From positions 4,340,218 through 4,404,217 of the forward strand of contig NC_066568.1 in the NCBI RefSeq assembly GCF_024679095.1: 64,000 nt of DNA, read 5' to 3'. The translations under genes were made by a program, and so were the position numbers. The notes below the pieces were generated by a model. It made no database searches, was not told the origin of the DNA, and saw nothing but the letters and a program-made list of their open reading frames with translations. This DNA is from Eriocheir sinensis (lineage: Eukaryota; Arthropoda; Malacostraca; Decapoda; Varunidae). Each line of letters starts with the position of its first letter. Position 1 is the stretch's first letter. Positions 39,505 through 51,264 of the stretch are shown here, piece after piece.

Positions 39505-40092
39505 ATCCTGTCCTTCTCTGTATTCTAAGTTTCCTACCCTTCATTAGATTTCTCCTTCCATTCCTTCCCTTCTCTGTATTCTAAGTTTCCTACCCTTCAT
39601 CAGATTTCTCCTTCCATTCCTTCCCTTCTCTGTATTCTAAGTTTCCTACCCTTCATTAGATTTCTCCTTCCATTCCTTCCCTTCTCTGTATTCTAAGTTT
39701 CCTACCCTTCATTAGATTTCTCCTTCCATTCCTTCCCTTCTCTGTATTCTAAGTTTCCTACCCTTCATTAGATTTCTCCTTCCATTCCTTCCCTTCTCTG
39801 TATTCTAAGTTTCCTACCCTTCATTAGATTTCTCCTTCCATTCCTTCCCTTCTCTGTATTCTAAGTTTCCTGCCCTTCATTAGATTTCTCCTTCCCTCTC
39901 ATTTCTCCTTCCATTCCTTCCCTTCTCTGTATTCTAAGTTTCCTACCCTTCATTACATTTCTCCTTCCCTCTCATTTCTCCTTCCATTCCTTCCCTTCTC
40001 TGTATTCTAAGTTTCCTGCCCTTCATTACATTTCTCCTTCCCTCTCATTTCTCCTTCCATTCCTTCCCTTTTCTGTATTCTAAGTTTCCTAC
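39505..40092. repeat. 56-bp tandem repeat, about ten copies, with longer variants
   Basis: CCTTCTCTGTATTCTAAGTT starts at 39512, 39568, 39624 and 39680, an exact 56-bp period. Units contain TTTCCTACCCTTCATTAGAT and TTCTCCTTCCATTCC. From about 39870 the units are longer because a TTTCTCCTTCCCTCTCA segment is inserted, defining a second unit type. Confidence 0.95.
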
Positions 40093-40142
40093 CCTATAAA
40101 ACACACTGTACTTCACCATGGACGTTAATATAAAGATAAGGA

Positions 40143-40545
<403 letters not shown>

Positions 40546-40679
40546 AAAAGGAAGAAAAAATGAACTAAAAAAAAAAGGGGGGGGGATACACATCTTCCTT
40601 ACGATTTATCAACAAAAATTTCGGAAGGGGGGTAGCCTGGAACCCCCAACCCCCTCTCTGTACCTCCCATTCCCTTGGC

Positions 40680-41660
40680 AGCAATACTGATCAGGAATTT
40701 ATTTTGCATTTTTTAAACCCGTGTTTTTTTGCACTTTTCGTAACCCGTGAATATATTTTGCACTCTTTTTTTTTAAGCCCGTGACTATACTTTGCAATTT
40801 TTTTATGGCGTGTGTATATTTTTTGTATTTGTTTAAACCCATCAATATTTTTTTTTTCCAGTTTTCTCAACCCGTGAAGATCTTTTGTCCTCCTCTTCCT
40901 CTACACAGATTCCAAAACGAGTGAAAAAAAGTGACTATATTTTACAATCTTCTCTTCTCGTGTGTATATTTTTGCCTTTTTTTTTATAACCCATCAATAT
41001 TCTTGTTTTCCAGTTTTCTCAACCCGTGAAGATCTTTTGTCCTCCTCCTCCTCTACACAGATTCCAAAACGAGTGAAAAAAGTGACTGTTTTGAAATTTA
41101 CTTAACTCGTGTGTATATTTTTGCCTTTTTTTATTACCCATCAATATTCTTGTTTTCCAGTTTTCTTAACCCGTGAAGATCTGTTGTCCTCCTCCTCCTC
41201 TACACAGATTCCAAAACGAGTGAAAAAAGTGACTGTTTTGAAATTTACTTAACTCGTGTGTATATTTTTGCCTTTTTTTTTATAACCTATCAATATTCTT
41301 TTTTCCAGTTTTCTCAACCCGTGAAGATCTTTTGTCCTCCTCCTCCTATACACAGATTCCAAAACGAGTGAAAAAAAGTGATTATATTATGCAATTTTCT
41401 TAACTCGTGTGTACATATTTTACATTCTTTTATAACCCATCAGTATTCTTTTTTCCAGTTTTCTCAACCCGTGAATATATTTTGTTTTTCTCTGAACAGA
41501 TTCCAAAGCGAGTGAAAAAAGTGACTATTAAGCAATTTTCTTAACGCGTGTGTATATTTTTTGCATTATCTTTAATCCCATCATTATTCTTTTCTTATAT
41601 TCTCTCAACCCGTGAATATATTTTGTCCTTCTTCTCCTCTGAACAGATTCCATAACGAGT
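40680..41660. repeat. ~150-bp tandem repeat, about six and a half copies
   Basis: CCCGTGAAGATCTTTTGTCC or its variants recur, with GTGAA at 40874, 41026, 41173, 41321, 41471 and 41612 (periods 152, 147, 148, 150, 141). Units share ACAGATTCCAAAACGAGTGA, AACTCGTGTGTATATTTTTG and CCATCAATATTCTT. The flanking copies are most diverged. Confidence 0.93.
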
Positions 41661-41879
41661 GAAAAAAAGTGAAAATGAACAATGGGGAAAAGAAAAATAC
41701 AAATACACAACACACACACAAAACAGTAAAAACAGAAAGAAAAATGGAGTAAAAACAGAGATACAAATAGGAGTGAAAATGAACAATGGGAAAAAAAAAT
41801 AATAATTACACAACACAAAAAAATATAAAAAAGTGAAAAAAAGAAAGAAAAATGACGTGTAAAAACAGGGATACAGGTA

Positions 41880-42015
41880 CAAGTGACCAGAGCGGCACCG
41901 CACACTCCAGATGAGGCCCAACTAATGATATGTACAGTTTGAGGATGGCTTGCGCGCTGCAACTGATGGCGCTCCTAAAAACAGACCGAAGAAGCACCTT
42001 GTTTGTACGATTCCA
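41880..42015 (-). pseudogene. Short LINE reverse transcriptase relic
   Basis: The minus frame reads SAQAILKLYISLVGPHLECA then VPLWSL, matching the LY-(A/S)-VRPHLEYAV--WSP block of the relic at 37.4 kb. Roughly 45 codons remain before the sequence becomes A-rich repeat DNA. The Gly in VGPHLE replaces the usual Arg. Confidence 0.65.
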
Positions 42016-42177
42016 GGACTGAATGCACTATATTATTTTTTTTATAGTTTCTCTTAATTAATAAACGAAAAAAGAAGAAAATAAAGAAAAAAAAGTATAA
42101 AAAAACGAGAGAAAAATAAGATAAAAGTAAATAAATAAAAAAAATAATAAAAAAACGGCAAATATAGAGATTAAAGT

Positions 42178-42178
<1 letters not shown>

Positions 42179-42249
<71 letters not shown>

Positions 42250-42257
42250 GCACGCAC
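42179..42257. repeat. (CA)n microsatellite ending in (CACG)n
   Basis: A pure (CA)n run with three CACG units at its right edge. Confidence 0.96.
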
Positions 42258-42327
42258 GTACTTCCAGGAATGACGGAAGTACACTCGACTGGGGGAAAAA
42301 CAAAAGCAGAAAAAACGAATATAAAAA

Positions 42328-42440
42328 AGTGAGGGAATTTGCATGATAGAAAAATAAAAATGTACAAAAGTGAAATGAACAATGAGGAAAAAAAATAAAA
42401 ATATACAAATTCACCGCAACACAAAAAATTAAGGGAAAAA
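42328..42440. repeat. Second copy of the 40.43-40.55-kb segment
   Basis: Carries GTGAGGGAATTTGCATGATA and ACAAATTCACCGCAACACAA in the same order as at 40.44 kb. Confidence 0.8.
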
Positions 42441-42515
42441 AAGTAAAAAAAAATACAAATACGAAATGAAAATGAAAATATGAGAAGTAAAAGTGAATAA
42501 AGAAAAAAAATAAAA

Positions 42516-42518
<3 letters not shown>

Positions 42519-42556
<38 letters not shown>

Positions 42557-42615
42557 GAGAGCTTTTCATAATGTTCTAATCAGTTAAATGGAACTATATA
42601 TTACAGTAAGTCATA

Positions 42616-42660
<45 letters not shown>
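42519..42660. repeat. (GA)n and (TC)n microsatellites, opposed
   Basis: (GA)n 42520-42553 and (TC)n 42621-42657 are about 65 bp apart and reverse-complementary, so they could pair as a hairpin. Confidence 0.9.
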
Positions 42661-42661
<1 letters not shown>

Positions 42662-43250
42662 CACCTCCACCTCTTATCTTCTCTCACAACACATCTGTCC
42701 CTCCCTCCCTCTCTCTCCCTCTCTCCCTCACCCTCCCTCCCTCTCTCCCTTTCCTCTCCTACCCTCCCTCCCTTCCTCCTCCCTTGTCACTTAAATTCTC
42801 ATCTCTCACTACATTTACCTTCCTCCTCCTCCTCTTCCTCCTCCTCCTCCTCCTCCTCCTCCTTCTCCACAAGCTTAGTCGCCCTTACCTTTCCCTTCAA
42901 TTTTTCCTCCAGAGCTGGTTAAGGAGGAACGACCTGAGGAGGAGGAGGAGGAGGAGGAGGAGGAGGAGGAGGAGGAAGAGGAGGAGGAGGAGGAGGGTAA
43001 AGGCGGTGAGAAAGATAATAGATTTTAAGCCCAAGAATTTTTCGAAGAGGAAGAGGAGGAGGAGGAGGAGGAGGAGGAGGAGGAGGAGGAGGAGGAGATA
43101 AACTAAGAGGAAGATGACAGCGAATAAAATATGGAAGGAATGAGAAGGAAGAGGATTAAAAGAAGAAGAAGAAGAAGAAGAAGAAGAAGAAGAAGAAGAA
43201 GAAGAAGAAGAAGAAGAAGGAGGAGGAGGAGGAGGAGATAAAGGAGAGGT
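42661..43250. repeat. (CCCT)n, (TCC)n, (GGA)n and (GAA)n blocks
   Basis: Pyrimidine repeats (42695-42865) are followed by purine repeats: (GGA)n 42935-42998, (GGA)n 43050-43096, (AAG)n 43158-43220 and GGA to 43238. The switch from TCC to GGA lies near 42910-42930. Confidence 0.88.
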
Positions 43251-44016
43251 TAAAAAGCTCTTCCTCGCTGATAGAAAAATTTTGTGGGGAGAAAATATGG
43301 AGATGAAGGAGATGAGAGGATAAACGGGAGATGAGGAGGCGATAAGATGGAGAATGGGAAGGAAAATGAGAAGATGATGGAAGAAAAAAAAATGATGGTT
43401 TGATGATAAAAAAAATGATGATAAAAAATGATGATGATGATGATAAAATGATAATGATGATAAAATGATGATGATTAAAAAATTATGATAAAAATGCTGA
43501 TAAAAAACTTGATAAATTTTTTTTTAAAATGCTGATAAAAAAATAATGATGATGATGATGATAAAAAAATGATGATAAAAAAATGATGGTATGACGGATT
43601 AAAATATGATGGAATAAAAAAATGTATGAGAAAGAAAATATACGAAGACAAAAAAGAAAAAGAGGAAATAAAGAGGAAATTCGATATGGGGAAAAGAGAA
43701 GAAGAAGGAAGAAGAGATGAAAAATGATGAAATGAGAATGAAACAAAACACAAAAAAAGAGAAAGTATAGTACAGGAAACGAAAGGAGAGAAGATGATAA
43801 GAAATAAAAGATGAATTAAAGGAGGAAGAGAGAGAGAGGGAGATTATGAGGAAAAGAAGAAGTAATAGGAGAAAGTGAATAAATAAGTTTGATAATATTG
43901 ATGATAATGATAATAATAATAGTAAGAAGAAGGAAAAAGAAGATAAATAATGAGAACAAGAAGAACGAGAAGAAGAAAAGGAAAAACAGGAAAAGGATGA
44001 CAAAAGAAGAAAAAGA

Positions 44017-44019
<3 letters not shown>
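43251..44019. repeat. GAT-rich and A-rich low complexity, no gene
   Basis: ATGATGATAAAA-type words repeat from 43375 to 43615, then comes A/G-rich DNA. Minus-strand Phe/Ser-rich frames are artefacts. Confidence 0.75.

Positions 44020-44091
<72 letters not shown>
44020..44091. repeat. (AAT)n microsatellite
   Basis: A pure ATA/AAT run of about 70 bp. Confidence 0.96.
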
Positions 44092-44093
<2 letters not shown>

Positions 44094-44426
44094 AAGAAGA
44101 TGAAGGAAAATAAGGAGACTAAGAAAAACAAGAAGAAGAAAAGACACGAAAAAGAAGATGAGGAAGAGAAAAAAAAATAATAAAAGGTCGGCGATAATAA
44201 TGATGTTAATGACCCCCAAATTTCTTTTACTCTTAACTTTTCTGAAGCAAAACTTTGAACGCTATAAAAAAAATTCGATCGCTGACAAAACTTTTTCTCC
44301 TCCCAACTCATAATGACTCGCTTGTAATTAATTTCCTCTTTTTTTTCCCTTTGACTTTTCCGAAAATAATTACCGAGTCCCTCATCTTAACACCCTCCCC
44401 CCTTTCTCGCCCTCCCCATCTCACCC
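44092..44426. other. A-rich then mixed unique DNA, no gene recognised
   Basis: A-rich purine DNA to about 44200, then mixed AT-rich sequence up to the left target-site duplication of the transposon that follows. Confidence 0.5.
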
Positions 44427-44547
44427 TTAAGGCGGCGTCACACAATGGAAATTTCTCCCAAAATGTTGCTCGTTTTCGTTGGTGATATCGCCAACCAACA
44501 ATATTATGCATGACACTGTACTGACCCGGAACTGTTGTGTTGACGCC

Positions 44548-46600
44548 GCGCTCCAAGAACAACAAACACCACGCCAGCATCTCTCCAGCAACAACAAACA
44601 CCACGCCAGCATCTCTCCAGCAACAACAAACACCACGCCAGCATCTCCCCAGCAACAACAAACACCACGCCAGCATCTCCAACAACAACAAACACCACGC
44701 CAGCATCTCTCCAGCAACAACAAACACCACGCCAGCATCTCTCCAGCAACAACAAACACCACGCCAGCATCTCTCCAGCAACAACAAACACCACGCCAGC
44801 ATCTCTCCAGCAACAACAAACACCACGCCAGCATCTCTCCAACAACAACAAACACCACGCCAGCATCTCTCCAACAACAACAAACACCACGCCAGCATCT
44901 CTCCAGCAACAACAAACACCACGCCAGCATCTCTCCAGCAACAACAAACACCACGCCAGCATCTCTCCAACAACAACAAACACCACGCCAGCATCTCTCC
45001 ACCAACAACAACCACCACGCCACCATCTCTCCATCCACAAAAAACACCACGCCAACATCTCTCCAACAACAACAAACACCACGCCAACATCTCTCCAACA
45101 ACAACAAACACCACGCCAACATCTCTCCAACAACAACAAACACAACGCCAACATCTCTCCAACAACAACAAACACCACGCCAACATCTCTCCAACAACAA
45201 CAAACACCACGCCAACATCTCTCCAACAACAACAAACACCACGCCAGCATCTCTCCAACAACAACAAACACCACGCCAGCATCTCTCCAACAACAACAAA
45301 CACCACGCCAGCATCTCTCCAACAACAACAAACACCACGCCAGCATCGCTCCAAGAACAACAAACACCACGCCAGCATCGCTCCAAGAACAACAAACACC
45401 ACGCCAGTATCTCTCCAAGAACAACAAACACCACGCCAGCATCTCTCCAAGAACAACAAACACCACGCCAGCATCGCTCCAAGAACAACAAACACCACGC
45501 CAGTATCTCTCCAACAACAACAAACACCACGCCAGCATCTCTCCAACAACAACAAACACCACGCCAGCATCTCTCCAGCAACAACAAACACCACGCCAAC
45601 ATCTCTCCAACAACAACAAACACCACGCCAGCATCTCTCCAGCAACAACAAACACCACGCCAGCATCTCTCCAAGAACAACAAACACCACGCCAGCATCT
45701 CTCCAACAACAACAAACACCACGCCAGCATCTCTCCAGCAACAACAAACACCACGCCAGCATCTCTCCAAGAACAACAAACACCACGCCAGCATCTCTCC
45801 AACAACAACAAACACCACGCCAGCATCTCTCCAACAACAACAAACACCACGCCAGCATCTCTCCATCAACAACAAACACCACGCCAACATCACACCAACA
45901 ACCACAAACACCACGCCCCCATCTCTCCAACAACAACAAACACCACGCCAGCATCTCCAACAACAACAAACACCACGCCAGCATCTCTCCAACAACAACA
46001 AACACCACGCCAGCATCTCTCCAACAACAACAAACACCACGCCAGCATCTCTCCAACAACAACAAACACCACGCCAGCATCTCTCCAACAACAACAAACA
46101 CCACGCCAGCATCTCCAACAACAACAAACACCACGCCAGCATCTCTCCAACAACAACAAACACCACGCCAGCATCTCTCCAGCAACAACAAACACCCCGC
46201 GAGCATCTCTCCAAGAACAACAAACACCACGCCAGCATCTCTCCAAGAACAACAAACACCACGCCAGCATCTCTCCAACAACAACAAACACCACGCCAGC
46301 ATCTCTCCAAGAACAACAAACACCACGCCAGCATCTCTCCAGCAACAACAAACACCACGCCAGCATCTCTCCAGCAACAACAAACACCACGCCAGCATCT
46401 CTCCAGCAACAACAAACACCACGCCAGCATCTCTCCAGCAACAACAAACACCACGCCAGCATCTCTCCAACAACAACAAACACCACGCCAGCATCTCTCC
46501 AGCAACAACAAACACCACGCCAGCATCTCTCCAACAACAACAAACACCACGCCACCATCTCTCCAGCAACAACAAACACCACGCCAGCATCTCTCCAGCC
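44548..46600. repeat. 32-bp minisatellite, about 64 copies, inside the transposon
   Basis: The unit CTCTCCAGCAACAACAAACA followed by CCACGCCAGCAT repeats every 32 bases from about 44548 to 46598. A few 29-base units lack TCT (for example near 44678, 45950 and 46110). Variant positions alternate between CCAGCAAC, CCAACAAC and CCAAGAAC, and between CCAGCAT and CCAACAT, in local blocks. The unit has no stop codon in any of six frames, which produces several overlapping frames of 450 to 760 codons on both strands. They are not evidence of a gene. Confidence 0.96.
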
Positions 46601-46608
46601 ACCTTACC

Positions 46609-46779
46609 ATGAATCGGAAGGATAGTGAGGTTTTAGAAGATAGTGCTGCTGCATTGTACATAATGAAGCATGTGTTATGACTGCAGAAGCGCCAGAAGAG
46701 GCAGTGTTCTCCATCCCAACGGTTTGTTTACCTCGCGCCAGACACAGACTCCACCCAGCATACCATCACAGTCAGTTGA
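46609..46779 (+). pseudogene. Possible transposase N-terminal relic inside the element
   Basis: From ATG 46609 the frame reads MNRKDSEVLEDSAAALYIMK, HVL, then TGA at 46678-46680. It continues in the same frame as LQKRQKRQCSPSQRFVYLAP to a second stop at 46777-46779. An acidic start, an Ala/Leu-rich helix and a basic Lys/Arg/Gln cluster resemble the beginning of Harbinger nucleases. The stop separating the two parts would disable it. The assignment is inference from pattern and context only. Confidence 0.3.
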
Positions 46780-47149
46780 GTGTTATAAATAGCTTTACAC
46801 AGTGGACAAATAAATCACAAACACATACTTGCACATGTACTTCGGTTTTTGGAGTTTTACGGTTGACAATTTGAGTAAATATGTACGATGATTGATTTTC
46901 AATTTACATTTACAGCTTATAGCAGGAATGTCATTTGACCCCGATTTCTCTCAACCAACCAACCAACCGTTGTCCTTCCTTCCCGATCCGCCAAATCTTG
47001 TTGGTGGTTGTTCATTTTGCCCAACCGCCAACAAAAACGAGCAACATGTTGGGAGAAAAAGGTCCTGTGTGACGCCGCCTTTACCCTTCCTCCCCCCTCT
47101 TCGAACCCCTTCCTCTTCCGCCCCCTCACACCACCCCTTACTTGTCCTC

Positions 47150-47516
47150 CCCTTTCCAACCCCCTTCTCACTTTGACCCCCTTCCTCCTCCTCTTCCTCC
47201 TTCTCCTCCCTTTCTCTTTTATTTTTATTTTTAGTGCCTCCCTATAATGGTGTTCGCTGATGTGATTATTATATGAACATTAAAAAAAGGGGGAAACGAA
47301 AGTAATAGATAAATATATATACATAGAAATAATGAAAAAAAAAGTAAAATAAACTCCATCTGGTAATTTTCTTTTCTGTTTCGACATTTATAACGGCAAA
47401 AAAAAACGCGTATTGTACTTGTTTTTTTCTTCTTGTTTGCTTGTTGTTGTTTTTTGCATATATGATTTTTTGTTTTCGTGTCAAGTGTTTGCAGAGGAGT
47501 ATTTTCTTAATTTCTT

Positions 47517-47518
<2 letters not shown>
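47150..47518. other. Pyrimidine-rich then AT-rich DNA, no gene
   Basis: C/T-rich to about 47225, then AT-rich sequence. No recognised element. Confidence 0.55.
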
Positions 47519-47554
<36 letters not shown>

Positions 47555-47604
47555 ATGAATGGTGTCCCGCGGTATTCAGAATAGACTAAACTTGCTTAAT
47601 TAGA

Positions 47605-47701
<97 letters not shown>
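47519..47701. repeat. (TC)n and (GA)n microsatellites
   Basis: (TC)n 47519-47551 and (GA)n 47610-47701. Confidence 0.96.
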
Positions 47702-47703
<2 letters not shown>

Positions 47704-47886
47704 GGGAAAATAGAACGGAAAATGGAGAATAGAACGGAAAATAGAACGGAAAATAGAACGGAAAATAGAACGGAAAATAGAACGGAAAATAGAACGGAAA
47801 ATAGAACGGAAAATAGAACGGAAAATAGAACGGAAAATAGAACGGAAAATAGAACGGAAAATAGAACGGAAAATAGGACGTAAAAG
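47702..47886. repeat. 12-bp minisatellite AAAATAGAACGG, about 14 copies
   Basis: AAAATAGAACGG repeats every 12 bases with a single AATGGAGAAT variant near the left end. Twelve is a multiple of three, so minus frames read FRSI, PFYF or VLFS repeats. These four-residue periodic frames are repeat translations. Confidence 0.97.
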
Positions 47887-48002
47887 AAGGAAGAAATATA
47901 TGAAAACAAGAAGAATAAAAAGCAATGACGAGAGAATATGAAAAAAAAATGGCTATACAATGGAAGAAAGTAGAAGAACGAAGATGAATAACAATAAAAA
48001 TA

Positions 48003-48040
48003 ACAGTAGTAGTAGTAGTAGTAGTAGTAGCAGTAGTAAA

Positions 48041-48071
<31 letters not shown>
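48003..48071. repeat. (TAG)n trinucleotide array
   Basis: TAG repeats with one AAAAGAAG interruption near 48038. Confidence 0.93.
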
Positions 48072-48099
48072 ACAAAAATAATGAAACAGAAAAAAAGTG

Positions 48100-48740
<641 letters not shown>

Positions 48741-48741
<1 letters not shown>

Positions 48742-49075
48742 GAGCGAAAGAAAAAAAAATCGATACATTGGAGAACTTGAGAACGATAACAACTGATCGG
48801 CAAGCTGTGAAGGAACGTTATCTGAAGGTTTCGATTTCGTTCTTTTTTTTTCCTTTTTTTTTTCGTTCCCGTTTCTCTGATTTTTATTGGACATGTGGGC
48901 GACCGTGTGTGCTTCTCTCTCTCTCTCTCATAATTCATGCGTTAGCCGGTATAGGTTTCAGATGTATGAGGCATCTCTCTCTCTCTCTCTCTCTCATACA
49001 GGTTTCCCATCCTTTAATTAACTCGCTCAGGTATCAAGGTAATATGCATGTGTGCGTGTGTGTGTGTGTGTGTGT

Positions 49076-49122
<47 letters not shown>

Positions 49123-49205
49123 TGCAACTTAAATAACTAAAGTCTTTACAAATTTAATTAAGGGCAAACCATAAAATCAATCCGTTTCTCTCTCTCTCTC
49201 TCTCT
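48741..49205. repeat. Mixed unique DNA with short TC, GT and GA runs
   Basis: Unique sequence near 48760-48835, then (TC)n near 48915 and 48975, (GT)n 49054-49077, (GA)n 49081-49119 and (TC)n 49189-49206. Confidence 0.8.
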
Positions 49206-49467
49206 CAAGACAAAATTAGCGAATCATTTTTTTTTCTTTCATAAAAATAAAAAAAAGAAAACTCTACGCAGAATCTCCTCGTTTTCTTTTTTTCTTCCTT
49301 TTTGAAAACGAAGAAAACCGGAAAAGAAAACAAAGGAAGGAAACAACACAAAAAAGAATAAGAAAATACTTCACATGGAATTATTTGTGGAATCTTTTAT
49401 TTCCTATTAGTTTTTTTTCTTTCTTTTGTGTGTTGAACGAATTGCAACTTTAATAATTCATTCCAGT

Positions 49468-49508
<41 letters not shown>

Positions 49509-49720
49509 CTAGCTATCTACCCATCCATCCATACCTCTTTCAATCTATCTATCTATTTATCTATCTATCAGTCTATCTATTTATCTATCTAACTCTATAT
49601 TAACCTGTATTTTATTTTTTTTACATAAAAACTTTACATTTTTTTTTTTTTTAAATTATCAAATTATAAAGACTCATTACGTTTTCGAAAGCTACACACA
49701 ACGAATAATTTACTGATATC
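49206..49720. other. AT-rich DNA with (TC)n and (CTAT)n, no gene
   Basis: AT-rich low complexity with (TC)n 49472-49505 and CTAT repeats 49540-49590. Confidence 0.7.
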
Positions 49721-49799
49721 TTTAAGTGAGGGGTGGAAAAGAAAATAATCCTTCCTTCCTTCAGTAGTTCCCCCTTCAAAGTCTCGTTTTCTCAGCGGC

Positions 49800-50140
49800 A
49801 ACGTGCATGGAAAATGGTCGCAGAGGTTGCCATCAGGGGAAACTGCAGGAGGGGAAGGACACGAAGGAAAACATGAGCCACAGGGGAAACTATGAGAGTG
49901 AGGAAACCAAGGGAAACTAAACCTGTAGGGGATACTAGAAGAGGAAGACTAAACCAAGGAAAATACAAACTTCAGAGGGGGTAGAAACAAAGAAAACATG
50001 ACCTTCAGGGGAAACTATGAGGGGGATGAAAGGAAGGGAAATACATGCTTCAGCGGAGACTACAAAAGGGAAACTAAACCATAGAAAATACAAGCATAAA
50101 GGGTAACTTCAGGAAGCTTGACACGCCTCAAAATATCTAG
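49800..50140. repeat. Degenerate ~80-100-bp repeat (GGGGAAACT words)
   Basis: CAGGGGAAACTATGAG occurs near 49881 and 50007, with GGGAAACTAAACC near 49911 and 50071 and GAAAATACAA(A/G)C near 49960 and 50084. The units are old and imperfect, and no coding frame is supported. Confidence 0.65.
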
Positions 50141-50149
50141 AGTAAGAGC

Positions 50150-50368
50150 TTAGAAGAGTATAATAAGGAGGAGCAGGAGGATGAAGACGAGGAGGAGATA
50201 AAATGTAAGGGAGATAACGGCGAATATAAGATGGAAGGGATGAGAGGAATGGTTAAATAAAAAGGAGGAGGAGGAGAAGGAGGAGGAGGAGATAAAGGAA
50301 GGGTTAAAAGGAATATAGGGAAAAAAATGCAAGCTGTAACATAGAAAGAGAGGAAGCGAGCATTATGT

Positions 50369-50423
<55 letters not shown>

Positions 50424-50425
50424 CT
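50150..50425. repeat. GGA-rich purine DNA and (TC)n
   Basis: GGAGGAG-type sequence with a duplicated GGAGGAGATAAA(A/G) phrase, then (TC)n at about 50372-50420. Confidence 0.8.
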
Positions 50426-50539
50426 ATCTTTTTTCTCTTAGTATTTCCTTTCTTTCGTTTTTATCTTTTTTTTTCACTTTCTTTACTTTCTTTCACTTTT
50501 TCTTTCTCTTTTCCCATATTCTCTCTCTCTCTCTGGGAA

Positions 50540-51000
50540 ATCCTTTGTGCCGCTGAAGATGACGCAAGAGAGAGATGAGACCAAGGAAAATCTATCACAA
50601 ACTTACGCATAAAAGATGAGACGTTCCTTTTTTTGTTATATTTTGGAATGGGAATTGAAACTGGATAGGAAGGATAAACCGAACAAGCATTAAACACAAA
50701 CGATGAAATGATACTTAAAGGAAGGCTGTTTTTTTGTGGAGTATGGAAAAAGGAAACGAAATGGACGAAGGAAGGGGCTGAAAAAGAGGTAGAAAAATAT
50801 GAAAAAATTAAAAGGAGAAATGTAGCGAATGGGAGAAATTTATACATAGACAATAAAAGCTTAACCAGAAAAAAACACGGGCATCCTCAGTGCACCAGAA
50901 GACATACAGACACCCATTGAAGCACAGACACATTTCCCAATTAACTATATAAACAAATAGATGAAAAGACAGAAAAAAAAACACACATACTGAAAAGACA
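50540..51000. other. Mixed AT-rich DNA, no gene recognised
   Basis: Non-repetitive A-rich sequence. The longest frames (130 codons minus, 70 plus) have no recognisable domain and are interrupted by low complexity. Confidence 0.45.
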
Positions 51001-51008
51001 TACCACAC

Positions 51009-51180
51009 AGAGACACACACACACACACACACACACATACAGCCTCCCACACACTACCCTTCCCCCCCCCTCCCTCATCTCTCCTCACCCCCCTCACAGG
51101 AAGTCAAAAGGTTAAGTCTTCGGGAGCGGTGAAGGGAAGCGATCGATCGATTCTCATTTTGTATAACTTGGGTAGGTTAG
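51009..51180. other. (CA)n, C-run block and unique stretch
   Basis: (CA)n 51009-51037, C-runs near 51062-51095, then about 70 bp of mixed sequence including a GATCGATCGATT palindromic run near 51140. Confidence 0.7.
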
Positions 51181-51264
51181 TTGGAGGGGAAGGAGGGAGG
51201 GAGGGAGGGAAAGAAGAGGGAAGGAGAGGAGATAAGAGGAAGAAGCATCACCCGTTTTCTCTCC

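Larger units (their letters stand above)
44427..47083. mobile_element. Non-autonomous PIF/Harbinger-like DNA transposon, 2.65 kb
   Basis: The left terminal inverted repeat is 44430-44483 and the right is 47027-47080. They agree at 44 of 54 positions, including the outer 15 bases (AGGCGGCGTCACACA) and an inner block (ATGTTGCTCGTTTT). TTA lies immediately outside both ends (44427-44429 and 47081-47083), a 3-bp target duplication. The PIF/Harbinger superfamily characteristically duplicates a TWA trinucleotide, which suggests that assignment. Most of the interior is a 32-bp minisatellite. No intact transposase is present, so movement would need a transposase in trans. Confidence 0.8.

Noticed and set aside
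44548..46600. Regular 32-bp repeats resembling a CRISPR array
   Set aside because: Repeats are directly abutting with no unique spacers, there are no cas genes, and the context is eukaryotic and within a TIR transposon.
44308..46661. Several overlapping frames of 450-764 codons on both strands
   Set aside because: All are translations of the 32-bp minisatellite, which has no stop in any of six frames. Overlap on both strands rules out ordinary coding.
47596..47925. FRSI-repeat frame that looks like a tetrapeptide repeat protein
   Set aside because: It is the 12-bp minisatellite. All three minus frames are equally periodic and it runs into (GA)n.
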